Part shown: piece by piece, positions 1 through 6,198 of the stretch | How positions within the stretch are numbered: position 1 is the first letter of the stretch | Layout of the letters: each line of letters starts with the position of its first letter | From: CBDCWA01 sp046048295 | GTDB taxonomy: Bacteria; Pseudomonadota; Alphaproteobacteria; Rhizobiales; Hyphomicrobiaceae | Direction: 5' to 3' | DNA: 7,326 nucleotides | Assembly: GCA_046048295.1 (NCBI GenBank) | Contig: JBJOGJ010000197.1 | Location: forward strand, 1-7,326 | The notes under the pieces: model-generated | Told to the model about the DNA's origin: nothing | The model's database searches: none | Seen by the model: only the letters and a program-made list of their open reading frames with translations | Program-made: the position numbers and the translations under genes

Positions 1-854
1 AGCAATGGGCGCGCCAATAACATCTGGTATTGGATCTGAAAGTTATCGGCAGATAAGCCGGCTTTTTCAGTGGCTTGAATCATGCCTGGCAACTCCCAGA
101 ACGATACGGAAATGGCGGTGCCCAAAGCATCCTGAACACGCTCGGCGTTCAGGTATGTACTGACCAGATAGGAATCATACCGTTGGGGTAGTTCGCCGTA
201 GCGGCTAACGGTGGCATTTCGCAACAGCCAGAAGCCATCGTCGAGGTCGGCTGTGGCCGCATCGATACGCTCGACGAAGCGTTTCGAGAGGTCATATTGG
301 ATGATGCTGACCCGCTTCAGCGACAAACCCTTGTTGGTGACGGCTCCGGCGCCAAAGACTGTGGAGCCGTCCGGTCCGTCCTGGCGCAGCCATTGGCCCG
401 AGCCCTGCGATTTAAGGAAGTTCGACTCTCGGCCGAAGACTTCGGCAAACATTGTTTCGGCATGCGCCCGCGCGGTTGCAGCCCAGGGATTGTAGATCGT
501 GACCGCGAAGACACCCAAAACGAGCGCGACCCACAGCCCCGGCGCAAGGAACTGCCAAGCGGACATGCCGGCTGCTCGCATCACCGCGATTTCGCTCTTG
601 CGGTTGAGCATGAGCAAGGTGCCGATCGCGCCGACCTGGACGGCAAAGGCCAGCAGCAGTTCCGTATATGCAGGGAGCCGCAAGAGGGTCAGGGCCAGCA
701 ACTGGTGGAAGGGGACGCTGCCGTACTTGCCCGCCTGGCGAAGCATCTCGAGGAAATCGATCATGAAGACCAGCAGGGCGCAAAGCAGAAATGTCGACAG
801 AATAGTGACCAGATAGCGCACCGCGAGATAGCGCCGGAGTGTGCCCTGGATCAT
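1..854 (-). CDS. lptG: LptG, LPS export ABC transporter permease (3'-truncated by window edge)
   Basis: Inner-membrane permease subunit of the LptB2FG transporter, which extracts lipopolysaccharide from the inner membrane and feeds it to the LptC-LptA-LptD bridge. I translated the minus strand from the ATG at 854-852; the frame stays open for 284 complete codons to the left edge. Visible parts are TM1 (about residues 12-34), TM2 (52-82), TM3 (101-122) and then the periplasmic beta-jellyroll-like domain. The family-typical segment SFWELPGM (251-258) leads towards TM4 and the sequence stops at ARPL. The NRKSEIAVMRAAGMS segment (84-98) is the cytoplasmic coupling-helix region that contacts LptB. 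The start overlaps the lptF stop as ATGA, with a modest AGG seven bases upstream inside lptF, so translation is probably coupled. LptF and LptG are paralogues; the second-gene position and the SFWELP region favour LptG. The last three TM helices lie outside the window. Confidence 0.95.
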   Translation of the reverse strand, partial: MIQGTLRRYLAVRYLVTILSTFLLCALLVFMIDFLEMLRQAGKYGSVPFHQLLALTLLRLPAYTELLLAFAVQVGAIGTLLMLNRKSEIAVMRAAGMSAWQFLAPGLWVALVLGVFAVTIYNPWAATARAHAETMFAEVFGRESNFLKSQGSGQWLRQDGPDGSTVFGAGAVTNKGLSLKRVSIIQYDLSKRFVERIDAATADLDDGFWLLRNATVSRYGELPQRYDSYLVSTYLNAERVQDALGTAISVSFWELPGMIQATEKAGLSADNFQIQYQMLLARPL

Positions 855-2092
855 GCGCGCACCTGAGCGGGCTTGTCATCGGGGGCGTCGACTTCGGGGG
901 GCTTCCGCCGCAGCAGCCGGCCTGCGAAGTCGTAGGCAGAATCGATGGCAAGCGCGAGCCGGGAACGCTTGAGCGGCCGCGCCATTCGTTGCACGAGGAT
1001 GGCGCCCAGAACGGTGCCGCCGAGCGGTAGCAGATAGAGCAGGGGGACGGCGGCTGCGTTGAGTGCGACGGTGTTGTTGGCCGCCATGCCGGCGATACGA
1101 AGTCCCACGGCGACAGCGAACGCGGCGATTGTGGCCTCGGTCCGGTTCTGGCGTGTAGACTGGGCTTGGCCCACGAAGGCGACGGCAATCAGCACGAAGG
1201 CAAACGGGTAGAACGGGCTCGAAAACCGTTCATGAAGCTCGGCGCGGAACAGACCGTCCAGACGTCGATGGTAGACATTTTTCAGGTTGAGTTTGGCGCG
1301 TTCTACGGGGAATTCGTGGAGGTACAGCTCGCGGGGCTTTACCTCTGTCACCTGGCCTGGTGCCTGGAAGTCCGCGATGTCGAAGGTGTAGGTATCGAGG
1401 GCGACGATGCGTGGCGGCGAATTCGGGTCATCATGCGAAATAATGTGCCCCTCGCGCATAACCAGGAAGGCGGTGTCTCCCTGCTTGACGATGTTGCCAC
1501 GCTCGGCAAGGTAGGTGGTGGATGATTTCGGCTTTCGGGCGTCGTGCATCAGGATGCCGCGCAGTTCGCCGGTCGGCGTTCGCTCGCGGAGGTGGATCGT
1601 CAGATTGTCCGCGGGAGATGAGAACCGTCCTGGTTGCAGTACCTGGGAGATCAGGTCCGTGCGCACCTGGATAACATACTGGCGCAACAGCTTGGAACTC
1701 CAGGGCATCACGAAGTGATTGACAGCGCTGACCGCGACGGCGACCACGAGCGCCAGGATCAGCAAGGGGCGGGCAATGGACCAAGGGCTTGCCCCGGCAG
1801 CATTGAAAACGATGAGTTCGCTGTCTCCGTTCAGCCTGTTCAGAATGTGAATTACGGCGATCAACAGCGCGATCGGGGCAATCATCACCATCAGGTTCGG
1901 GAGGGCGAGTGTCGTCATTTTGAGGAGAGTCCAGGAATCCTGGCCCTCGCTGGTAACCAACTTGAGTTGCTTCAGGGCAAGCGCGATCCAGACAACACCC
2001 GACAGGGAGCCGAGAATGAGCAGGAGGGCGGCGGTCGCCTGCCCGAAAACATAGCGTCCGAACATCGACACGTTCGCGCTCATCCCCCTCAT
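851..2092 (-). CDS. lptF: LptF, LPS export ABC transporter permease
   Basis: Partner permease of LptG in the inner-membrane LptB2FG complex. The predicted protein has 413 residues, near the family's usual length. TM1 is about 15-40 (containing SGVVWIALALKQL, then LVTSEGQ), TM2 about 62-87, TM3 about 105-127, a periplasmic jellyroll domain about 135-265, and TM4-TM6 about 293-309, 320-337 and 347-368. NRLNGDSELIVFNAAGAS (85-102) is the cytoplasmic coupling helix that docks on LptB. A basic, proline-rich tail (370-413) is cytoplasmic. Start choice: the ATG at 2092 has GGGG nine bases upstream (2102-2105). The ATG at 2083 is directly abutted by AGGGGG, which is too close, and the ATG at 2065 lies 18 bases from that same tract. 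The frame is open much further upstream, to 2728, but that part is antisense to pepA and does not look like LptF. Stop TGA at 853-851 overlaps the lptG start. Confidence 0.95.
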   Translation of the reverse strand: MRGMSANVSMFGRYVFGQATAALLLILGSLSGVVWIALALKQLKLVTSEGQDSWTLLKMTTLALPNLMVMIAPIALLIAVIHILNRLNGDSELIVFNAAGASPWSIARPLLILALVVAVAVSAVNHFVMPWSSKLLRQYVIQVRTDLISQVLQPGRFSSPADNLTIHLRERTPTGELRGILMHDARKPKSSTTYLAERGNIVKQGDTAFLVMREGHIISHDDPNSPPRIVALDTYTFDIADFQAPGQVTEVKPRELYLHEFPVERAKLNLKNVYHRRLDGLFRAELHERFSSPFYPFAFVLIAVAFVGQAQSTRQNRTEATIAAFAVAVGLRIAGMAANNTVALNAAAVPLLYLLPLGGTVLGAILVQRMARPLKRSRLALAIDSAYDFAGRLLRRKPPEVDAPDDKPAQVRA

Positions 2093-2146
2093 TGATCCAT
2101 TCCCCATCGCGCAGGTCGCATAGCACGATGGCGGAAATTCGGCGCC

Positions 2147-2175
2147 ATTCAATTGGGTAGGCCCGTTGCTGTCAA
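2147..2175 (-). promoter_or_regulatory. Predicted sigma70-type promoter for lptF-lptG
   Basis: On the minus strand a perfect -35 box TTGACA (2175-2170) is followed after exactly 17 bases by TTGAAT (2152-2147), which matches TATAAT at four of six positions. Transcription would begin near 2140 and give a leader of roughly 50 bases before the lptF ATG at 2092. The position within the divergent spacer and the ideal spacing support it. It was found by eye, without a matrix scan. Confidence 0.6.
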
Positions 2176-2314
2176 CGCACCGGCCCACGGACACCCCTCT
2201 TGGCGTCGGGCCCGGCATGGGTTTTACTGGCGGACAGGTTTTTCGAATATGGGGCAGCAGCGAGCCACAGTGTCCTGGCGTCTGTGCCTCTTCATGGCAA
2301 TGGTGGACAGATAC

Positions 2315-2320
2315 GGAAGG
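2315..2320 (+). promoter_or_regulatory. Ribosome-binding site of pepA
   Basis: GGAAGG lies ten bases before the ATG at 2331. It supports this start over the longer open frame beginning near 2166, whose extra N-terminal residues (rich in P, G, S, W and C) do not resemble PepA. Confidence 0.6.
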
Positions 2321-2330
2321 TCGGTCAGGG

Positions 2331-3884
2331 ATGACTGAGCGTTTGGATGTCTTATTCGCACCTCTCGATGCGCCGCAAGAGGCACTCAGTGTCATTCTTG
2401 CCGGCAACGATCTGGCGTTCGGCTCGGTGGCCAACGGGCTCGACAAACAGATGGGCGGCCAGCTGATGCGATCGGCTGGTGCGGCGGACTTCACCGGAAA
2501 GGCCAAGTCCTCGCTCGAGATTCTCGGCAACCCGGAGATCAAGGCTACACGGCTTCTGGTCGTCGGTGCCGGGAAGACGGCGGAGGCCGGCGAGAAAGAC
2601 TGGCTCATGCTGGGAGGGTATGTCGCGGGGCTTATCGCGCAGCGGAAGGCTGAGACGGCACTCGTTGTGGCGGAAGTTGGCGATGTGGGCGAGCGTTCAC
2701 CAGCTGACTTTGCCGCCGACATCGGCATGGGGGCGATACTCAGAGCCTACAGTTTCAAGAAGTACAAGACCAAGAAGAAGGGCGCGGAGGATAGTCGCGA
2801 CGACGCCGAAGGCGACGGCGGCGAAAAGGGAGGAGGGGAAAAGTCCCTGAGACGGCTGGTGATCGCTACGGCGGAACCGGACAAGGCCCGGGCGGCTTTT
2901 GCTGCCAGGCAAGCTGTCGCAGAGGGCGTGATGCTGGCGAGGGACCTCGTCAACGAGCCAGCGAACGTGCTGGGGCCGGTGGAGTTCGCCGATCGGGTTG
3001 GTGAAATTCGGGTCGATGGACTTGAGATCGAGGTGCTCGACGACGCGCAACTCAAGGCGCTGAAAATGAATACCTTGCTGGGTGTCGCCCAGGGCAGCAT
3101 CAGGCCGGCGCGGGTCGTCGTCATGCGTTGGCAGGGTGCCAAGTCCAAGCGCGCGAAGCCGGTGTGCTTTGTCGGAAAGGGGGTCACGTTCGACACCGGC
3201 GGCATCTCGATAAAGCCCTCTGGCGGGATGGAAGAGATGAAGGGCGACATGGGTGGTGCGGCCGCCGTCGTTGGCGTCATGCAGGCGCTGGCCGCGCGAA
3301 AGGCGAAGGTGAACGCCGTCGGCATCGTCGGGCTGGTCGAGAACATGCCATCGCACACCGCCCAGCGCCCTGGGGACATCGTCACCTCGATGTCCGGGCA
3401 GACGGTTGAAGTGCTGAATACGGATGCCGAGGGCCGGCTCGTGCTTGCCGACTGCATGTGGTACGCGCAAGAGCGGTTCGAGCCCAAGGTGATGATTGAT
3501 CTTGCAACTCTGACCGGCGCCATAATCGTCGCGCTGGGCAAGGAGTATGCAGGTCTTTTCAGCACCGATGACAAGCTCGCTGGCGACCTCGTCAAGGCTG
3601 GTGAGGAGACCGGGGAGCGCGTTTGGCGGATGCCCCTCGACAAGGCCTACGACAAGCTCCTAGATTCCCCCAATGCCGACATGAAGAACATCGGAGGGCG
3701 GAACGCGGGCTCGATCACGGCAGCCCAGTTTCTCGGCCGGTTCATCAAGGATACGCCTTGGGCGCATCTGGATGTGGCGGGCGTCGCTTTTGCGTCGGGC
3801 AAGACGGAGATCAGTCAGGGTTGGGCGTCGGGCTGGGGAGTGCGGCTGCTCGACCGCTATGTGGCGCTGATGCACGAGCGGTAG
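2331..3884 (+). CDS. pepA: Leucyl aminopeptidase (cytosol aminopeptidase, M17 family)
   Basis: Cytosolic two-metal aminopeptidase that removes N-terminal residues, leucine preferred, from peptides during protein turnover; the family forms hexamers. The protein has 517 residues against about 500 in E. coli. The N-terminal domain spans about 1-175 and the catalytic domain about 190-517. Every active-site residue of E. coli PepA is present at a constant offset of 13: K283, D288 (in VGKGVTFDTGG), K295, D306, D365, E367 and R369, the last three in the family signature NTDAEGRL (363-370). GGRNAGSITAA (456-466) is also conserved. Between the domains is a low-complexity linker (143-175), lysine-rich at first and then acidic and glycine-rich. 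The start is set by GGAAGG ten bases upstream. The gene is monocistronic here, divergent from lptF and convergent with arfB. Some members of the family also bind DNA; nothing here tests that. Confidence 0.97.
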   Translation: MTERLDVLFAPLDAPQEALSVILAGNDLAFGSVANGLDKQMGGQLMRSAGAADFTGKAKSSLEILGNPEIKATRLLVVGAGKTAEAGEKDWLMLGGYVAGLIAQRKAETALVVAEVGDVGERSPADFAADIGMGAILRAYSFKKYKTKKKGAEDSRDDAEGDGGEKGGGEKSLRRLVIATAEPDKARAAFAARQAVAEGVMLARDLVNEPANVLGPVEFADRVGEIRVDGLEIEVLDDAQLKALKMNTLLGVAQGSIRPARVVVMRWQGAKSKRAKPVCFVGKGVTFDTGGISIKPSGGMEEMKGDMGGAAAVVGVMQALAARKAKVNAVGIVGLVENMPSHTAQRPGDIVTSMSGQTVEVLNTDAEGRLVLADCMWYAQERFEPKVMIDLATLTGAIIVALGKEYAGLFSTDDKLAGDLVKAGEETGERVWRMPLDKAYDKLLDSPNADMKNIGGRNAGSITAAQFLGRFIKDTPWAHLDVAGVAFASGKTEISQGWASGWGVRLLDRYVALMHER

Positions 3885-4087
3885 GCGCATCTGCCGGGCG
3901 GCGTCTGCAGTTCCTGGCGCCGACGCGGCTTCAGGGACACTGGCCGATCGGGTCGGGTTGCATGGCTGGCGTTGCGCTGGCAGGAAAATTGCGATTCCAT
4001 TAACATGGCGGGATTACGGCGTTTGGGATGGTTATTTTCCATAATATTTGTTATGCGAATTACGGTGATGTTTTATTGAGGCTCGGC
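3885..4087. other. Convergent pepA / arfB intergenic region with AT-rich patch
   Basis: A 203-bp gap between two gene 3' ends. The first half is GC-rich like its surroundings. Positions 4028-4080 are only about 28% GC by hand count, a sharp drop. Inside lies a short inverted repeat (CATAA at 4040-4044, TTATG at 4051-4055). An imperfect direct repeat flanks it: GGATTACGGCG at 4011-4021 and GAATTACGGTG at 4057-4067. No classic GC-stem plus U-tract terminator is visible for either gene. Near 3900 an imperfect stem (GCGTC at 3901-3905 with GACGC at 3922-3926) lacks a T run. No gene is supported here. Confidence 0.6.
4040..4055. repeat. Short inverted repeat in the AT-rich patch
   Basis: CATAA, a six-base loop, then TTATG: a perfect five-base-pair stem. 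It could be an operator half-site pair or a weak hairpin in the 3' region shared by pepA and arfB. Five base pairs can easily arise by chance in AT-rich sequence. Confidence 0.3.
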
Positions 4088-4525
4088 CTAATCCGTTGGC
4101 GGCTTGCCTCGGCGCATCGCCTTCACCTCGCCTCGGCGCTTTTTCTCATCGAGCCGTTTTCGCTTTGCGCCCAATGTCGGCCTGGTAGCGATCCGCCTGG
4201 CTGGCGGGGTTGCCGCCTGGCGCAACATTTCGACGAGACGATCTCGCGCATCTACTCGGTTGCGGAGTTGGGTGCGGAACCGGTTGGCGGTGATGATGAC
4301 CATCCCCTCCTCCGTCATACGGCGCCCGGCGATTTTCGGGAGCCGGTTCTTTACGCCTTCAGGCAGGTGGGGTGATCCCATCGCGTCGAAGCGAAGTTGC
4401 ACGGCTGTCGACACCTTGTTGACGTTTTGCCCGCCGGGCCCGGACGCGCGAACGAAGGTTTCTTCGATCTCCGCTTCGGTGATCCAGACGTCATCGGTTA
4501 TCTCGATCCTGCCGTCATCGGTCAC
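4088..4525 (-). CDS. arfB: ArfB (YaeJ) peptidyl-tRNA hydrolase, ribosome rescue factor
   Basis: Codon-independent release factor that enters the empty A site of ribosomes stalled on truncated mRNA and hydrolyses the peptidyl-tRNA; also called alternative ribosome-rescue factor B. The protein has 145 residues, close to the E. coli length of about 140. The catalytic GGQ is at 31-33 within ASGPGGQNVNKVSTAVQLRF, and the strongly basic C-terminal tail (about 109-142) carries TRPTLGAKRKRL and EKKRRGEVKAMRRG, which in this family threads into the mRNA channel. Together a short GGQ domain without the anticodon-reading domains of RF1/RF2 and this tail identify ArfB rather than a class I release factor. 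The start is GTG, overlapping the upstream stop as GTGA, and it has a strong GGAGGA nine bases upstream. It is the second gene of a two-gene unit with the membrane protein at 4522-5259. Confidence 0.95.
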   Translation of the reverse strand: MTDDGRIEITDDVWITEAEIEETFVRASGPGGQNVNKVSTAVQLRFDAMGSPHLPEGVKNRLPKIAGRRMTEEGMVIITANRFRTQLRNRVDARDRLVEMLRQAATPPARRIATRPTLGAKRKRLDEKKRRGEVKAMRRGKPPTD

Positions 4526-5259
4526 GGTGAGCGTTCCTCCATCCGTCTGACCATCTCGGCGATGGCAACGGCGTAAACGGCGATAACGAAGCCCGTCAGC
4601 ATGTTGACGCTGACCAGAATGCCGATGATCTTGGCGAAGTCAGGAGGCATGACCAGGCTCAGCAGGCGGACGACCATCTCATCAAATTGCTGCTTCATGC
4701 CGAACAGAAATTCGCTCGCCTGCTCGAGTGTCGGGCGTTCGGGGAGATCGAACACAGCGGTCCATCCGAGTGTGGCAAGGCTCGGTTTCGGCAGGAAGCT
4801 CACCGCCGCCGAGAATAGGAGGCCCAAGGGGGCCGCGAGGCGAAAGTAGCCCCATCGGGACTGATTGGCGCCGAGGCTCATCGACAGGCGGCGCAGCATG
4901 CTCGAGCCGGCGAAGATACATACCCCGAAGATCACCGCCACATAGAAGAGCCGGTCGGTGTCAGTTCCCGAAAAGGCAATGAGGGCCACTATTCCGGCAA
5001 GCAGCCCCTTGAACAGAGCCTCGAAAAACGCGAAGCCGCGCGCAGCCCAGGACATTGCCCGCCGCGATGGGCCGAAATAGAACTGCAATTCGTAGCTGAG
5101 CCGCAATGGCTCGAGCACCAGTCCCATCAGGAGGCACAGTGCGGCTGTCAGAATGGCGAAATAGACCGGATGGTTGAGCCCAAGCCAGGCCGCCCCGGCA
5201 ATAGCGCCGATCTCTAGCGCAAGAATGAGGACGTTGAGCAGAATGCGGAGAATGTACAT
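4522..5259 (-). CDS. Uncharacterised six-helix inner-membrane protein
   Basis: I do not recognise the family. The 245-residue protein is strongly hydrophobic, with predicted TM helices at about 5-26, 31-50, 76-97, 102-119, 137-156 and 208-234. Arginines cluster in the 51-75 loop, in 120-140 (RR at 123-124, R135, R140) and in the C-terminal end (RRMEER). By the positive-inside rule both ends are cytoplasmic. One longer periplasmic segment (about 158-207) contains a possibly amphipathic helix around 177-203. There is no signal-peptide cleavage site, ATPase motif or catalytic motif. The start is the only candidate: no ATG, GTG or TTG occurs between it and the in-frame stop near 5317. Its ribosome-binding site is poor (GGGCCCGG only). 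The stop overlaps the arfB GTG start, so the two genes are very likely co-transcribed and coupled. A transporter-like or scaffold role is possible, but nothing in the sequence decides it. Confidence 0.85.
   Translation of the reverse strand: MYILRILLNVLILALEIGAIAGAAWLGLNHPVYFAILTAALCLLMGLVLEPLRLSYELQFYFGPSRRAMSWAARGFAFFEALFKGLLAGIVALIAFSGTDTDRLFYVAVIFGVCIFAGSSMLRRLSMSLGANQSRWGYFRLAAPLGLLFSAAVSFLPKPSLATLGWTAVFDLPERPTLEQASEFLFGMKQQFDEMVVRLLSLVMPPDFAKIIGILVSVNMLTGFVIAVYAVAIAEMVRRMEERSP
4535..4540 (-). promoter_or_regulatory. Strong ribosome-binding site of arfB
   Basis: GGAGGA on the minus strand, nine bases before the GTG at 4525, lying inside the last codons of the upstream membrane-protein gene. 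It fixes the GTG as the start and suggests arfB can be translated independently as well as by coupling. Confidence 0.75.
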
Positions 5260-5355
5260 GCCGGGCCCGGTCGAAGCTGCAGGACTTGCTGTGTGCGACG
5301 GCCGACAACGGCAGCGTCAAAGGCGTTTTGCTTAGCATAGACACAAGAGAGAGTT
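5260..5355. other. Divergent membrane protein / mazG spacer
   Basis: A 96-bp spacer that should carry promoters in both directions. On the minus strand TTGACG (5320-5315) resembles a -35 box, but the sequence 17 bases on (CGCACA) is a poor -10. On the plus strand TAGCAT (5333-5338) could be a -10, with no matching -35 box. Neither is a firm call. Confidence 0.4.
5345..5353 (+). promoter_or_regulatory. Purine-rich ribosome-binding region of mazG
   Basis: The run AAGAGAGAG ends two bases before the mazG ATG at 5356. Its AAGAGA part lies five bases away, an acceptable Shine-Dalgarno position. Confidence 0.5.
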
Positions 5356-6198
5356 ATGACCAAGCCGGACAGCGGCAATCCTGTCGCGCAACTCATCGAA
5401 GTTATGGCGCAGTTGCGCAATCCGGACGGGGGATGTCCCTGGGATCTCGAGCAGGATTTCGAGACCATAGCGCCTTATACGATCGAGGAGGCCTACGAGG
5501 TGGCGGACGCGATCGCGCGTGGCGATCTCGCTGACCTCAAGGAAGAACTTGGCGATCTGCTGTTGCAGGTGGTGTATCACGCGCGCATGGCGGAGGAGCG
5601 GGAGGCATTTCGCTTCGAGGACGTGGCTCGGGGTATAGTCGCCAAGATGATCCGGCGGCATCCGCACGTGTTCGGGACGGAAGAAGAGCGCGCGCTCGGG
5701 GCGACACCGGGGTTCTGGGAACGCATCAAGGCCGAGGAAAGGGCTGAAAAGGCGGCAACGCGCCAGGCTCTCGGGCTCGACGATGCTGTTCGGCAGAAGG
5801 GACACCTCGGCGACATATCGCTTGCCCTTCCCGCACTCTCCCGAGCGGTGAAGCTTCAGGCACGAGCCGCACAGGTGGGCTTCGACTGGCCTTCACTGCA
5901 GCCCGTATTCGACAAGATGCGCGAGGAGCTTGGGGAATTCGAAGCGGCAATCGCCGACTCCGACAGTGGCAACGTCGAAGAGGAATTCGGGGACCTGTTG
6001 TTCGTCATGGCGAATGTCGCGCGGCATCTCAAGATCGATCCCGAGGACTCTCTGCGGGCGGCGAATGCGAAATTCGTTCGACGCTTCGCCTATATCGAGG
6101 AACGCCTTGCGGCAGAGGGACGTCTTCCGGATCAGTCGTCCCTAGAGGAGATGGATTTGCTCTGGGACGAGGCCAAGTCCAAGGAACGCAAGGGCTGA
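5356..6198 (+). CDS. mazG: MazG, nucleoside triphosphate pyrophosphohydrolase
   Basis: Cytosolic, metal-dependent hydrolase that converts (d)NTPs to NMP plus pyrophosphate. In E. coli it lowers ppGpp during starvation, and in other bacteria it removes damaged nucleotides. The protein has 280 residues and two MazG domains, like the E. coli enzyme (about 263). Domain one has EEAYE at 44-48 and EELGD at 63-67, the ExxE...ExxD magnesium-binding pattern, and the conserved CPWD (27-30) and HPHVFG (102-107). Domain two repeats the pattern with EELGE at 190-194 and E210/D213 in EEEFGD. The conserved C-terminal segment with RRFAYIEE and MDLLWDEAK is intact, so the protein is complete. The gene diverges from the membrane-protein/arfB pair. 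Its last 67 bases are antisense to the end of hflX. The hfq-hflX-mazG neighbourhood is familiar from alphaproteobacteria. Confidence 0.97.
   Translation: MTKPDSGNPVAQLIEVMAQLRNPDGGCPWDLEQDFETIAPYTIEEAYEVADAIARGDLADLKEELGDLLLQVVYHARMAEEREAFRFEDVARGIVAKMIRRHPHVFGTEEERALGATPGFWERIKAEERAEKAATRQALGLDDAVRQKGHLGDISLALPALSRAVKLQARAAQVGFDWPSLQPVFDKMREELGEFEAAIADSDSGNVEEEFGDLLFVMANVARHLKIDPEDSLRAANAKFVRRFAYIEERLAAEGRLPDQSSLEEMDLLWDEAKSKERKG

Larger units (their letters stand above)
2093..2330. other. Divergent lptF / pepA intergenic region
   Basis: A 238-bp spacer between two divergently transcribed genes, which must carry both promoters. The lptF promoter is clear (2147-2175). For pepA I find only a weak candidate: TTTACT at 2223-2228 with GAATAT at 2245-2250, 16 bases apart, in the locally AT-rich stretch around 2221-2250. 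I see no operator palindrome, riboswitch-like structure or small gene with a convincing ribosome-binding site. Confidence 0.6.

Noticed and set aside
297..866. 189-codon plus-strand open frame at the left of the window
   Set aside because: It is antisense to lptG, whose minus-strand translation shows clear family sequence; the plus-strand product is charged low-complexity sequence.
2223..2250. Possible pepA promoter (TTTACT and GAATAT)
   Set aside because: Only partial matches to the consensus with 16-base spacing; too weak to list as a separate feature.
2093..2728. Minus-strand open frame continuing upstream of lptF for over 200 codons
   Set aside because: It is in frame with LptF, but the translation is serine/proline-rich, does not resemble the family, and is mostly antisense to pepA and the divergent spacer. 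High GC content keeps such frames open.
2747..3643. 298-codon minus-strand open frame antisense to pepA
   Set aside because: Its composition is biased to S, T, P and A, with no domain motif or ribosome-binding site, and it lies opposite a fully conserved enzyme.
3900..3927. Possible rho-independent terminator after pepA
   Set aside because: The stem is five base pairs with a mismatch above it and a 16-base loop, and no T run follows.
4028..4375. 115-codon plus-strand open frame starting in the AT-rich gap
   Set aside because: There is no Shine-Dalgarno sequence, and most of it runs antisense through arfB. The AT-rich start region gives no recognisable protein.
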